A stretch of 64,000 nucleotides of DNA. Source: Pseudomonas inefficax. GTDB lineage: Bacteria; Pseudomonadota; Gammaproteobacteria; Pseudomonadales; Pseudomonadaceae. Below, piece after piece: positions 19,075 through 27,564 of the stretch. How positions within the stretch are numbered: the first letter of the stretch is position 1; each line of letters begins with the position of its first letter. The stretch spans positions 186,212 through 250,211 of the forward strand of contig NZ_OPYN01000070.1 in NCBI RefSeq assembly GCF_900277125.1. The letters are read 5' to 3'. The notes under the pieces are model-generated. The model worked only from the letters and a program-made list of their open reading frames with translations, searched no databases and had not been told where the DNA came from. The translations under genes were made by a program, and so were the position numbers.

Positions 19075-20256
19075 ATGCAGAAAACCAGTGCAACGCTGCT
19101 GATCATCGATGACGACGACGTGGTCCGTGCAAGCCTCGCCGCCTATCTTGAAGACAGTGGCTTCAGCGTCCTCCAGGCCGGCAATGGCCAGCAGGGGCTT
19201 CAGGTCTTCGAAGAACACCAGCCCGACCTCGTGATCTGCGATCTGCGCATGCCGCAGATGGGCGGCCTCGAACTGATCCGTCAGGTCAGCGAGCGCGCCC
19301 CGCAGTTGCCGGTGATCGTGGTGTCCGGTGCCGGCGTCATGAGCGATGCGGTGGAAGCTTTGCGCCTGGGCGCTGCCGATTACCTGATCAAGCCGCTGGA
19401 AGACCTGGCCGTGCTCGAGCATTCGGTGCGCCGCGCCCTCGACCGCTCGCGGCTGGTGCTGGAAAACCAGCGCTACCGCGACAAGCTCGAAGCCGCCAAC
19501 CGCGAACTGGAGGCCAGCCTGCACCTGCTGCAGGAGGACCAGACCGCCGGTCGCCAGGTGCAGATGAACATGCTGCCGGAAAGCCCCTGGGCGGCCAGCG
19601 AGTTCGCCTTCGAGCACCAGATCATCCCGTCGCTGTACCTGTCGGGTGATTTTGTCGATTACTTCCGTGTAGACGAGCGGCGCATTGCCTTCTACCTCGC
19701 TGATGTGTCCGGCCACGGCGCGTCGTCGGCGTTTGTCACCGTGTTGTTGAAATTCATGACCACTCGGCTGATGTTCGAACTCAAGCGCAGCAGGATGCGT
19801 GAGTTCAAGCCCTCGGAAGTGCTCAGCCACATCAACCGCGGCCTGATCAATAGCAAGCTCGGCAAGCACGTCACCATGGTTGGCGGGGTGATCGACGAAG
19901 AGTCCGGCCTGCTGACCTACGCTGTTGGCGGCCATCTGCCATTGCCGGTGCTGCACACCCCCGAGCACACCCGCTACCTGGAAGGCCGCGGGCTGCCGGT
20001 GGGGCTGTTCGACGAGGCCACCTACCAGGACCTGGTAGTGGAACTGCCGCCGCAGTTCAGCCTCAGCCTGATGTCCGATGGCATTCTGGACCTTTTGCCG
20101 GGTGACACGCTCAAAGATAAAGAAACCGCCCTGCCGGAGATCGTCAGGGCAGCAGGTGGCAGCCTGGATGGGCTGCGTCAACGATTTGGATTGGCTACGC
20201 TTGGGGAGATGCCGGATGATATCGCCCTATTGGTGTTGAGCAGGAACCTTCAATGA
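19075..20256 (+). CDS. rssB: Response regulator with PP2C-type phosphatase domain, RssB-like
   Basis: A 393-aa regulator: receiver domain with Asp56 in VICDLRMPQMGG and Lys in YLIKPLEDL, a coiled-coil linker (about 135-175), and a SpoIIE/PP2C-like phosphatase domain with LSGDFVDYF, ADVSGHGASS, LMSDGILDLLPGD and MPDDIALLVL (metal-binding Asp/Gly motifs intact). Together with the next gene it forms a partner-switch: the phosphatase would act on the STAS protein. Pseudomonas versions are named RssB by analogy with the RpoS adaptor. ATG 19075 gives the normal receiver start; its ribosome-binding site is weak. The stop overlaps the next start (ATGA). Confidence 0.9.
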   Translation: MQKTSATLLIIDDDDVVRASLAAYLEDSGFSVLQAGNGQQGLQVFEEHQPDLVICDLRMPQMGGLELIRQVSERAPQLPVIVVSGAGVMSDAVEALRLGAADYLIKPLEDLAVLEHSVRRALDRSRLVLENQRYRDKLEAANRELEASLHLLQEDQTAGRQVQMNMLPESPWAASEFAFEHQIIPSLYLSGDFVDYFRVDERRIAFYLADVSGHGASSAFVTVLLKFMTTRLMFELKRSRMREFKPSEVLSHINRGLINSKLGKHVTMVGGVIDEESGLLTYAVGGHLPLPVLHTPEHTRYLEGRGLPVGLFDEATYQDLVVELPPQFSLSLMSDGILDLLPGDTLKDKETALPEIVRAAGGSLDGLRQRFGLATLGEMPDDIALLVLSRNLQ

Positions 20257-20735
20257 GTACCGGTAGAATCCAGTTCGCCGAGCAGAGCGGTACCTTCGTC
20301 CTGAAATTCGTCGGTGAAGTGCGCCTGACCCTGTGTTCGGCGCTGGATGCAACGATCGAGAAGATTTTCACTGCGTTGAACTTCTCGGCGATTGTCATCG
20401 ACCTGACCGAAACCGAGAGCATCGACAGCACCACCCTGGGCCTGTTGGCCAAGCTGTCGATTCTGTCGCGCCAGAAGGTGGGCCTGTTGCCGACCGTGGT
20501 CACCACCAACCCGGACATTTCCCGGTTGTTGCAGTCGATGGGTTTCGATCAGGTGTTCAACATCGTCGATCGGCCGATTCCGTGCCCGGAATGCCTGACC
20601 GACCTGCCGTCCCAGGATCAGAACGAAGACGTGGTGCGCTCCAAGGTGCTGGAGGCGCACAAAATTCTCATGGGCCTGAACGACTCCAACCGCGAAGCGT
20701 TCCATGACCTGGTCAATGCGCTGGAGCGGACCTGA
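20253..20735 (+). CDS. rssC: STAS-domain anti-sigma factor antagonist, RssC-like
   Basis: A 160-aa protein whose first 100 residues form a STAS domain; the phosphorylatable site lies in TETESIDSTTLGLLAKLS (DS/T at the usual position). A 55-residue C-terminal extension with a CPEC pair (PIPCPECLTDL) and an acidic helix is unusual for a plain STAS protein. It overlaps rssB by 4 bases (ATGA), so the two are translationally coupled. The expected role is a PP2C/STAS partner switch, inferred from domains. Confidence 0.88.
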   Translation: MSTGRIQFAEQSGTFVLKFVGEVRLTLCSALDATIEKIFTALNFSAIVIDLTETESIDSTTLGLLAKLSILSRQKVGLLPTVVTTNPDISRLLQSMGFDQVFNIVDRPIPCPECLTDLPSQDQNEDVVRSKVLEAHKILMGLNDSNREAFHDLVNALERT

Positions 20736-20756
20736 TCTTCAGCCTGCACCGGCCTC

Positions 20757-20880
20757 TTCGCGGGTGAACCCGCTCCCACAGGGTCAACACGGGTTTCGAA
20801 TGTAGCGCGGTACCTGAGGGTGCAGTGCATGACTCAAGGCAGGTGCATAACCTGTGGGAGCGGGTTCACCCGCGAAGAGG
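20757..20880. repeat. REP palindromes downstream of rssC
   Basis: Two opposed REP units (GCGGGTGAACCCGCTCCCAC at 20761 and TGTGGGAGCGGGTTCACCCG at about 20851) separated by about 70 bases, between the convergent rssC and PhoD-like genes. Confidence 0.75.
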
Positions 20881-20899
20881 CCGGCAAGGCCGACACCAG

Positions 20900-22762
20900 C
20901 TACTTGCCTGACCACTCCCGCCGAGCAAACTCGGTAGCCTCACCGCCACCCGCATCCAGCTGAAACACCCGCGCCGGCCGCCCCTGTTCATCGAAGAACA
21001 CCTGCCCCAACCCCGCACCATTCCACAACCGCTCGCCAGCCTTGCTGTGGCTGGGTGTACGCGGCACCACCTCCATTTCCCGCCGCTTGGTAAACCAGTT
21101 CAGCGGCGAGCGCGGCGCATACAGCCAGCGGTTGAGCCGGTCGAGCACATCCAGCAGGCGCCGCGGGAATTCGTTCTTGATCCCGCTGCTGGTCACCTGC
21201 CACAAGTGCGGGCTGCGCTGGCGGTGGCGGATCAGCACTTCATAGACGAACGAGTAGTGCACATCGCCGGACAGCACCACGTAGTGCCCCGGCGTGCGCG
21301 AGTGGCGGAAGATGTTGAGGATGACCTGCGCTGCACCGCGGTGGGCCATCCAGTTCTCGGCATCCACCAGCAGCGGGTAGCCCAGCCAGCTGAACAGCTT
21401 CTGTACTGTCTCGATCAGCTTCACGCCAAAAATCGGTGCAGGCGACACGATGATCGCCGACGGGTGGTCCAGCAGTGCTTGCTGCAACTCGCTCAGCGCC
21501 TCCCAGTCGAGGAGGCCGGACGGCTTGGCCAGGCTGCGTTCGCTGCGCCAGCGGCGGGTGCGGGTGTCCAGTACCAGCAAGGGTGGGTTGGTGGGCAGGC
21601 TGAACTGCCAGCCCTGGAAGCGCAGCAGTGCGCCGATCAGCTCATCCTGTGTCTGGCTGTTCAACGCCTGGCATTCCCCGACCAGGGCCTTGCAACCCTG
21701 CGGGTCGTTACCCCAGGCCTGGCACAGCAGGTAGCCGAGCAGGGCATTGCCGATGATCCGCCGCGAGAAGGGGTGGCCGTAGGCGGTTTCTTCCCACTGC
21801 GCCGAGAGGTTCCAGTCGTCGGTGATGTCGTGATCGTCGAAGATCATCAGGCACGGCAGGTGGGCCATCACCCGTGCTACCTGGCCCAGGTTGCCGGCAA
21901 ACGCCTGGATCAGCGGCAGTTCCTGCTGGTAACGGGCCTGGCGCGGTGTGGTGAGCCCGCTGGGCATGCCCAGGTTCACCAGCTGCCAGGGCACTGGTGA
22001 CCACACCAACAGGTACATGGCCATGACCTCGGCGAAGGTCACCAGGTGGTTGTCGGCGTTGCTGGACGAGAAGATCGGCTTGCGCTTGCCGCCGAAAAAG
22101 CGCTCGCGCAAGGTTTCGTTGCGCTCCTGCGCCGGCAGCAGGTCGGCGCGGTGGTAGTAGCAGGCGGGGTGCTGGTACAGCGCCTGGCTGTCGGGTACCA
22201 CCGCGCCCTCCAGTTGCTCGTCGAACAGGCCCAGGCGCGCAATCAGGCTGTGGACGGCTCGCAGCATCGGGCCGGCGACATCGTCGGCATAGACCTGGTC
22301 GCCGGTCATCAGCAGCACGGCGGGGCGATCTGTGGGCTTTTCGCAGGCCTGCAGCAGGCGGTCGGCGCACAGTAGGCCATCGGCAACCGGGAAATGCGGC
22401 TTGCGGCAGGAACCGTGCAGCAGGTGGTCGAGCCGATCGCGCAGTACCAGGTTTGGGCGCTGGGTGCCGGTATAGAGCAGATGTGGCGCCCAGTCGGCGA
22501 TACCCTGCCCGTTGATGAGCAGGTCATAGTCGAGCAACTGGTTGCAGGGCAGCGGCTGGGCGAAATGGATGTCCAGCAGGTGGATGAAGGCGTGCTGGCC
22601 CACCGCGACCACCTGGCAATCGACCTGGGCCTTGCTTGCCGGGAAGATGAATTCGGGTTGCAGCGGTTGCGTGGCGACCAGCCAGATGGCCAGGCGCTGG
22701 GGTTCCAGGCGGCGCAGTATCGGGCCGGCGAGTACGAGGGGCAATGGGGTAGAGGAGGTCAT
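20900..22762 (-). CDS. PhoD-like phosphatase family protein
   Basis: A 620-aa metallophosphatase-like protein. Metal-binding motifs are visible: LMTGDQVYADDVAGP, LMIFDDHDITDDWN and YVVLSGDVHYSFVYEVL, the order seen in PhoD/metallophos superfamily proteins. There is no signal peptide (MTSSTPLPLVLAGPILRRL), so it is likely cytoplasmic, unlike secreted PhoD alkaline phosphatase; the substrate is unknown. ATG 22762 is used because earlier in-frame codons lie inside a REP element. Confidence 0.85.
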   Translation of the reverse strand: MTSSTPLPLVLAGPILRRLEPQRLAIWLVATQPLQPEFIFPASKAQVDCQVVAVGQHAFIHLLDIHFAQPLPCNQLLDYDLLINGQGIADWAPHLLYTGTQRPNLVLRDRLDHLLHGSCRKPHFPVADGLLCADRLLQACEKPTDRPAVLLMTGDQVYADDVAGPMLRAVHSLIARLGLFDEQLEGAVVPDSQALYQHPACYYHRADLLPAQERNETLRERFFGGKRKPIFSSSNADNHLVTFAEVMAMYLLVWSPVPWQLVNLGMPSGLTTPRQARYQQELPLIQAFAGNLGQVARVMAHLPCLMIFDDHDITDDWNLSAQWEETAYGHPFSRRIIGNALLGYLLCQAWGNDPQGCKALVGECQALNSQTQDELIGALLRFQGWQFSLPTNPPLLVLDTRTRRWRSERSLAKPSGLLDWEALSELQQALLDHPSAIIVSPAPIFGVKLIETVQKLFSWLGYPLLVDAENWMAHRGAAQVILNIFRHSRTPGHYVVLSGDVHYSFVYEVLIRHRQRSPHLWQVTSSGIKNEFPRRLLDVLDRLNRWLYAPRSPLNWFTKRREMEVVPRTPSHSKAGERLWNGAGLGQVFFDEQGRPARVFQLDAGGGEATEFARREWSGK

Positions 22763-22783
22763 CGACAGCTCGGGTGACTTATC

Positions 22784-22879
22784 GGGCCTCTTCGCGGGTA
22801 AACCCGCTCCCACAGGTACAGCGCCAACTTCGGACCTGTGCGGATCCCTGTGGGAGCGGGTTCACCCGCGAAGAGGCCC
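22784..22879. repeat. Paired REP palindrome
   Basis: GCCTCTTCGCGGGTAAACCC and, facing it, TGTGGGAGCGGGTTCACCCG, upstream of the PhoD-like gene and downstream of tal. Confidence 0.8.
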
Positions 22880-22907
22880 TGGGATTCAATACACATCTGA
22901 AGCCAGG

Positions 22908-22949
22908 CAAAACAAAACGGGCGGAAAATGCTGAACACTTCCCGCCCGT
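22908..22949 (-). terminator. Rho-independent terminator of tal
   Basis: Read leftward, ACGGGCGG (22949-22942), a 17-base loop, CCGCCCGT (22924-22917), then TTTTGTTTT. It starts about 20 bases after the tal stop. Confidence 0.85.
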
Positions 22950-22968
22950 CAGGCAATCCCGAAATGTA

Positions 22969-23895
22969 TCAGGCCTTTTCAGCCATCAACTTCTCCAGCT
23001 TCTCCTGGTCCCGCGCGAACTGGCGAATGCCTTCCGCCAGCTTCTCGGTACCCATGGCATCTTCGTTCATGGCCCAGCGGAACTGGCTCTCGTTCAGCTG
23101 CTGCTTGGGCTCACCGGCATTGCCCGGCTTCAGCACTTGCGGCAGGTCACCCTGGTCGTCGCTGAGTTGCTGCAGCAGCTCTGGGCTGATGGTCAGGCGG
23201 TCGCAGCCGGCCAGCTGTTCGATCTGGCCGATATTGCGGAAGCTGGCGCCCATGACCACAGTGTTGTAGCCGTTGGCCTTGTAGTAGTTGTAGATGCGGG
23301 TGACCGACTGCACGCCCGGGTCTTCGGCGCCCACGTATTCCTTGCCGGTGCTCTTCTTGTACCAGTCGTAGATACGGCCCACGAACGGCGAAATCAGGAA
23401 CACCCCGGCATCGGCGCAGGCCTGTGCCTGGGCGAAGGAGAACAGCAGGGTGAGGTTGGTCTGGATGCCTTCCTTCTCGAGCTTTTCCGCGGCGCGGATG
23501 CCTTCCCAAGTGGAGGCCAGCTTGATTAGCACGCGCTCGCGGCCAACGCCGGCGGCTTCGTACAGCTCGATCAGCTTGCGCGCCTTGGCCAGCAGGGCGG
23601 GTTCATCAAACGACAGGCGGGCATCCACCTCGGTGGAGATACGCCCCGGGATGACCTTGAGAATGCCTGAGCCCACGGCCACCGCGAACTTGTCGCAAGC
23701 CAGGTCGACATTACCCTTGGCATCGGCCTTTACCTGCTTGAGCAGCTCGGCGTAACCCGGGATGGCCGCCGCCTTGAGCAGCAGCGATGGGTTGGTGGTG
23801 GCATCGACCGGTTTCAGGCGGGTGATGGCGTCCAGGTCCCCGGTGTCGGCGACCACGGTGGTGAACTGCTTGAGTTGTTCCAGCTTGGAGGTCAT
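22969..23895 (-). CDS. tal: Transaldolase
   Basis: Non-oxidative pentose phosphate enzyme transferring a dihydroxyacetone unit. The 308-aa product has the N-terminal signature [11 protein letters not shown], the Schiff-base Lys125 in [12 protein letters not shown], and [11 protein letters not shown] plus [12 protein letters not shown] from the active-site barrel: the TalB type. ATG 23895 follows a usable AGGACAG sequence. Single gene ending in a strong terminator. Confidence 0.96.
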   Translation of the reverse strand: MTSKLEQLKQFTTVVADTGDLDAITRLKPVDATTNPSLLLKAAAIPGYAELLKQVKADAKGNVDLACDKFAVAVGSGILKVIPGRISTEVDARLSFDEPALLAKARKLIELYEAAGVGRERVLIKLASTWEGIRAAEKLEKEGIQTNLTLLFSFAQAQACADAGVFLISPFVGRIYDWYKKSTGKEYVGAEDPGVQSVTRIYNYYKANGYNTVVMGASFRNIGQIEQLAGCDRLTISPELLQQLSDDQGDLPQVLKPGNAGEPKQQLNESQFRWAMNEDAMGTEKLAEGIRQFARDQEKLEKLMAEKA

Positions 23896-23956
23896 GGGCG
23901 TGCTCTGTCCTGTGCAATGACTCGACATTACCCGAGCCCCGACGGCCACTCAAGGG

Positions 23957-24184
23957 CCTGCGGGCGCGGGCTTGCCCGCGAAGGGCGGTGCGAAAGGTGA
24001 AGATTCGAGTCGCAAGCAGCCCCGAGGTTCCGCATCTGCTTGCACGGGCCGCTGGAGATACAACTGGCTTACACAAAATATGTTGGTTTGCGCCATCCCT
24101 GTGGGAGCGGGTTTACCCGCGAACACCGGCGAAGCCGGTGCCACACACCGCGTTGTTTTCTTCGCGGGTAAACACGCTCCCACA
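23957..24184. repeat. REP elements between dusA and tal
   Basis: A single REP unit near 23957 (GGGCGCGGGCTTGCCCGCGAA) and a full pair at 24100-24184 (GTGGGAGCGGGTTTACCCGC ... ACGCTCCCACA). The rest of 23896-24258 holds no recognisable gene. Confidence 0.75.
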
Positions 24185-24258
24185 GAATCTGCATACATCC
24201 GAACCCCTGCAACATCCCGCAGGGGCTGGCTTGCTGGCGATCAGGCCCGCCTGCTGAA

Positions 24259-25269
24259 TCACCGCCCTTGCAACAGCTCCACCGCCTGGTCGAACACCGC
24301 CAGCGGCTCCGCCGCCTTGTGAATATCCGCCGACAGCAGTTGGCGGAAGCGCCGGGCCCCCTTGAACCCTTGGGCCAGCCCCAGAATATGCCGGGTAACG
24401 TGGTGCATCGCGCCACCACTTTCCATGTGCGCGACGATATAAGGCCGCAACTGCGCCAGCGCCTCGCTGCGGCTGACCACTGCCGCCTCGCTGCCGAACA
24501 GCTGCTGGTCCACCTCGGCCAGCAGGTAAGGGTTGTGGTACGCCTCACGCCCCAGCATTACCCCATCGAAGTTTTCAAGGTGCGCCTGGCATTCGGCCAG
24601 GGTCTTGATCCCGCCGTTGAGCACGATCTCCAGGTCCGGGAAGTCCGCCTTCAACTGCGCCGCCACGTCATAGCGCAGCGGCGGAATCTCACGGTTCTCC
24701 TTCGGCGACAGCCCTTCCAGAATCGCGATGCGCGCATGCACGGTAAAGCTCCGGCAACCTGCCTCGCGCACCTGGCCGACGAAGTCGCACAGCTCGGCGT
24801 AGCTGTCGCGGCCATTGATACCGATGCGGTGCTTGACCGTTACCGGGGTCGACACCGCATCGCGCATGGCTTTCACACAGTCGGCCACCAGCGCCGGGTG
24901 GGCCATCAGGCAGGCGCCGATCATGTTGTTCTGCACCCGGTCACTCGGGCAGCCGACGTTGAGGTTGACCTCGTCGTAACCAGCCTCCTCGGCCAGGCGG
25001 GCACAGGCGGCCAGGTCGGCCGGCACACTGCCGCCCAGCTGCAGGGCCAGCGGGTGCTCGGAGGCGTCGTAGCGCAGGAAACGCTGGGCGTCGTTGTGCA
25101 GCAGGGCACCGGTGGTGACCATTTCGGTGTACAGCAGGGTGTTTTTGGAAAGCAGGCGCAGGAAGAACCGGCAGTGGCGGTCTGTCCAGTCCATCATGGG
25201 AGCAACGCTGAAGCGGCGTGACGGCTCAGGGCGCGTGGTTGTTGGCTTAGAGCCTGAATTTGCGGTCAT
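24259..25269 (-). CDS. dusA: tRNA-dihydrouridine synthase A
   Basis: Flavoenzyme reducing uridines 20/20a in the tRNA D-loop. The 336-aa product contains FSVAPMMDWTDRHCR (FMN-binding start), NLNVGCPSDRVQNN with the catalytic cysteine, and the DusA-type VKHRIGINGRDSYAELCDFV. Its 5' end is the attachment site of the prophage at 25.2-39.4 kb. The first codons (from 25269 to the repeat at 25190) are element-derived and rebuild a complete gene; the former chromosomal 5' end lies beyond the right repeat. ATG 25269 gives MTANSGSKP, matching the displaced fragment MTTNPGSNP. Confidence 0.95.
   Translation of the reverse strand: MTANSGSKPTTTRPEPSRRFSVAPMMDWTDRHCRFFLRLLSKNTLLYTEMVTTGALLHNDAQRFLRYDASEHPLALQLGGSVPADLAACARLAEEAGYDEVNLNVGCPSDRVQNNMIGACLMAHPALVADCVKAMRDAVSTPVTVKHRIGINGRDSYAELCDFVGQVREAGCRSFTVHARIAILEGLSPKENREIPPLRYDVAAQLKADFPDLEIVLNGGIKTLAECQAHLENFDGVMLGREAYHNPYLLAEVDQQLFGSEAAVVSRSEALAQLRPYIVAHMESGGAMHHVTRHILGLAQGFKGARRFRQLLSADIHKAAEPLAVFDQAVELLQGR
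25190..25215. repeat. Left attachment core (attL) of dusA prophage
   Basis: A 26-bp sequence beginning TCCATCATGGGAGC, identical to 39376-39401. It lies within dusA codons encoding RFSVAPMMD. Homology between the two ends continues without gaps for about 100 bases, as expected when an element carries its own copy of the dusA 5' end. Confidence 0.85.
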
Positions 25270-25285
25270 TTCGTTCAACGTGTTT

Positions 25286-25365
25286 TGTACCAATTTTCGG
25301 GGTTTTGAGGCGTTTTTACCAAGCGCTTTGTACAATGTACCAATCGAAAGACGACGTGTACCAAT
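25286..25365. repeat. TGTACCAAT iterons before the integrase (probable arm sites)
   Basis: TGTACCAAT occurs at 25286, 25336 and 25357, with related TTTACCAAG at 25315 and TGTACAATG at 25329. Some spacings are 21 bases (two helical turns). Inverted relatives AATGGTACA and AATGGTACG lie at 39294 and 39305, just inside the right repeat. Placement at both ends suggests integrase or excisionase arm-binding sites. Confidence 0.6.
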
Positions 25366-25370
25366 CTCAG

Positions 25371-26493
25371 ATGGCAACGATCAGAACGCGTAAAAAGGCC
25401 GATGGCAGCACCAGCTACCTCGTCCAGATCCGGATTAATCGCGACAAGGTGACAGTCTACCAAGAGAGTCAAACGTTCGCCCGCAAACAGGCTGCGGTGG
25501 CCTGGGCGAAGCGACGGGAAACCGAGTTAGCTGAACCTAGTGCTATTGAGCGCGCCACCCGGGAAGTGCATACGGTCAAGCAGATGATCGACCGTTACCC
25601 GGTCGAGGCAGAGAAAGCCCGGCCGTTGGGCGAGACGAAGCGACGCACGCTGAACGCCATCAAGAACAGCTACCTTGGGGAAAAGGTCGACTCCGTCATC
25701 AGCCAGCAGGTGCTGGTGGACTATGCCCTCTGGCGCATGAGTCCAGAAGGGGGGAGGTCAAGCCGCAGACGGCCGGCAATGATCTTGCGCACTTGGGCTC
25801 GGTGCTGTCGCTGGCCAGGGCAGCTTGGGGCTATGAGATCAATCCGCTAGCAATGACTGATGCGCGCTTGGTGCTCAAGAACTTCGGCTACAACATGAAA
25901 AGTCGGGAGCGAGATCGACGGCCAACGTTGGATGAATTGGACAAGGTGCTGAAGCACTTCTTTGAGATGCTGCAGCGGCGCCCCAGTGTGATTCACATGC
26001 CCAAGGTCATGGCGTTCGCTATCTTCTCAACGCGCCGAATGGACGAGATCGCCCGCATTCTTTGGGAAGACCTGGACGAGCACAGGCAAGCTGTGAAAGT
26101 GCGCGACATGAAAAACCCCGGTCAGAAGATCGGCAATGACGTGTGGTGCTACTTACCGGATGAGGCTTGGATTATCGTGCAGAGGCATGCCGCGTGAGTG
26201 CCCAGAGATTTTTCCATATAACACTCCCTCCATCGGCACGGCTTGGTCTAAGGCATGCAAGATGACTGGTATCGAGGATTTACACTTCCATGATCATGCG
26301 TCATGAGGGGGTCAGCCGGTTGTTTGAAATGGACTGGGACATACCAAGGGTCTCAAGCGTATCTGGGCGCCGCGATTGGAACTCGTTGCGGAGATACACC
26401 CATTTGCGTGGGCGTGGGGATAGGTATAAAGGCTGGAGCTGGCTGAGCAAAATCATAAGTTCAAGTGTGGTCCTTGGTTCCAGGGTAGGTTAG
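25371..26493 (+). pseudogene. Tyrosine recombinase/integrase of dusA type, frameshifted
   Basis: The N-terminal part MATIRTRKKADGSTSYLVQI begins at 25371. The frame breaks near 25755 (a G lost in a G run after SPEGG), near 26178 (extra G, after DEAWIIVQ) and near 26293 (extra A, within the HDLRHE box). Stitching the three frames gives a full phage integrase: N-terminal arm domain, catalytic Arg region FAIFSTRRMDEIARI, box II HD-LRHEGVSRLFE, and the nucleophile in RRYTHLRGRGD. The conserved His before that Tyr is Arg here (SGRRDWNS). Three breaks plus a lost active-site residue argue for real decay, although sequencing error at the G run cannot be excluded. It is divergent from dusA. Confidence 0.85.
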
Positions 26494-26502
26494 GAGATGG
26501 AA

Positions 26503-27225
26503 ATGAACGACTCAAAAGATAAAAAGGTTAGTAAGTCGAAAGGGGTGGTTCGAAGTTTTTTTGAGTCTATGCCGGGTGTTGACTATGCTGAGGCAGTTAT
26601 AGATACATTGACGGATTCGGAGCTTTTGAAAAACGTTCCGGTAGTGCGATCATTTGTAGGGGCTTGGGAGTTTAGGAATAAATATAAACGCAGTAGGTTC
26701 TTGAAGCGTGTGGAAGTTTTTCATTCTAATCTTTCAGAATTGACTGATGATGATTTGAAAAAATTTGATGATGAGTTTGAAAGCCCCGGTGAGGCGGAAG
26801 AATTTGTGACCGACCTTATTGAATTGATGGATCGCTTAGAGAATGAACAGAAGGCGATTATGCTTGCTGGTGCATTCAAGCGTTTGGTTCGAGGAGAGAT
26901 TCGTGAACAGAATTTCAGGGAGATAGCTCGCGTTTTTGAGAGGGTAGATAACTTGGATCTATTTCTCTTTATGCAAGGCTACCAAAATCCTCACAGCTTC
27001 GAGCATGCATTGGGTGACATTTTGGTCAACTTCAGGGTATGCAAGAGATCGATCAAAATGGCTACGCGCCAGACGATGATGTTAGATCCAAGCAAGTTTG
27101 AATCTTACATTGATGTTACCTATGAGGTTACACCGTTTGGACGCCTTGTGTTAGAAACTTTGCATCAGGTGTATCAAGACAAAATCGAGCCTAAGTATCT
27201 AATTAAAACTGGCTCCATGGTGTGA
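26503..27225 (+). CDS. Hypothetical cargo protein, possible superinfection-exclusion/Abi type
   Basis: A 240-aa acidic, AT-rich gene immediately after the integrase remnant. ATG 26503 has AGGAG 6 bases upstream; ATG 26497 is too close to it. The N-terminal half contains LTDSELLKNVPVVRSFVGAWEFRNKYKRSRFLKRVEVF, which recalls a loosely defined family of prophage and defence proteins with a short hydrophobic (P)VVGxxVG segment followed by a basic stretch and a helical C-terminus. No catalytic motif and no convincing membrane span is seen. Codon use differs strongly from the host genes. Function unknown; an exclusion role is only inference from position and resemblance. Confidence 0.7.
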   Translation: MNDSKDKKVSKSKGVVRSFFESMPGVDYAEAVIDTLTDSELLKNVPVVRSFVGAWEFRNKYKRSRFLKRVEVFHSNLSELTDDDLKKFDDEFESPGEAEEFVTDLIELMDRLENEQKAIMLAGAFKRLVRGEIREQNFREIARVFERVDNLDLFLFMQGYQNPHSFEHALGDILVNFRVCKRSIKMATRQTMMLDPSKFESYIDVTYEVTPFGRLVLETLHQVYQDKIEPKYLIKTGSMV

Positions 27226-27279
27226 CCTCTCATGCAATGTGGAAGGCGGGCGACAATGGTTGTGATCGCCCGCTTGCTG

Positions 27280-27558
27280 TCATTGGTTGGCTTTGAGAGG
27301 TTTGTTAATTTGCTGGCATTCTTTCTTGGCGCTTTCTCTTTGAAGGTCTAGATATAGTGCGAAGTCGGTAAGGTGTATGCCTTTAGCGCTTTTTTGACTG
27401 TGTTCCAGTCGTGTAGCGGGAGGCTTAATCTGTCCTGAGAATACCTTCCGCAGAAACATTTCTGGTGTTAGATGGGTGAAATAGTCGGCGCAAACTTTCT
27501 CTATAGGAATTATGGCTAATCCGTTGTACTGCGCCATCAGCATGAATGCTGTGTTCAT
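27280..27558 (-). CDS. prtN: PrtN-like pyocin/prophage activator
   Basis: A 92-aa protein, MNTAFMLMAQYNGLAIIPIEKVCADYFTHLTPEMFLRK..., strongly resembling PrtN, the activator that binds P boxes and turns on pyocin genes after DNA damage relieves PrtR repression. The typical QKSAKGIHLTDFALYLD segment is present. No prtR-like repressor is in the element. The start codon is only 6 bases from the start of the truncated tail gene in the opposite direction, and no Shine-Dalgarno is visible, so its original upstream region seems lost. Confidence 0.88.
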   Translation of the reverse strand: MNTAFMLMAQYNGLAIIPIEKVCADYFTHLTPEMFLRKVFSGQIKPPATRLEHSQKSAKGIHLTDFALYLDLQRESAKKECQQINKPLKANQ

Positions 27559-27564
27559 TCGCTT

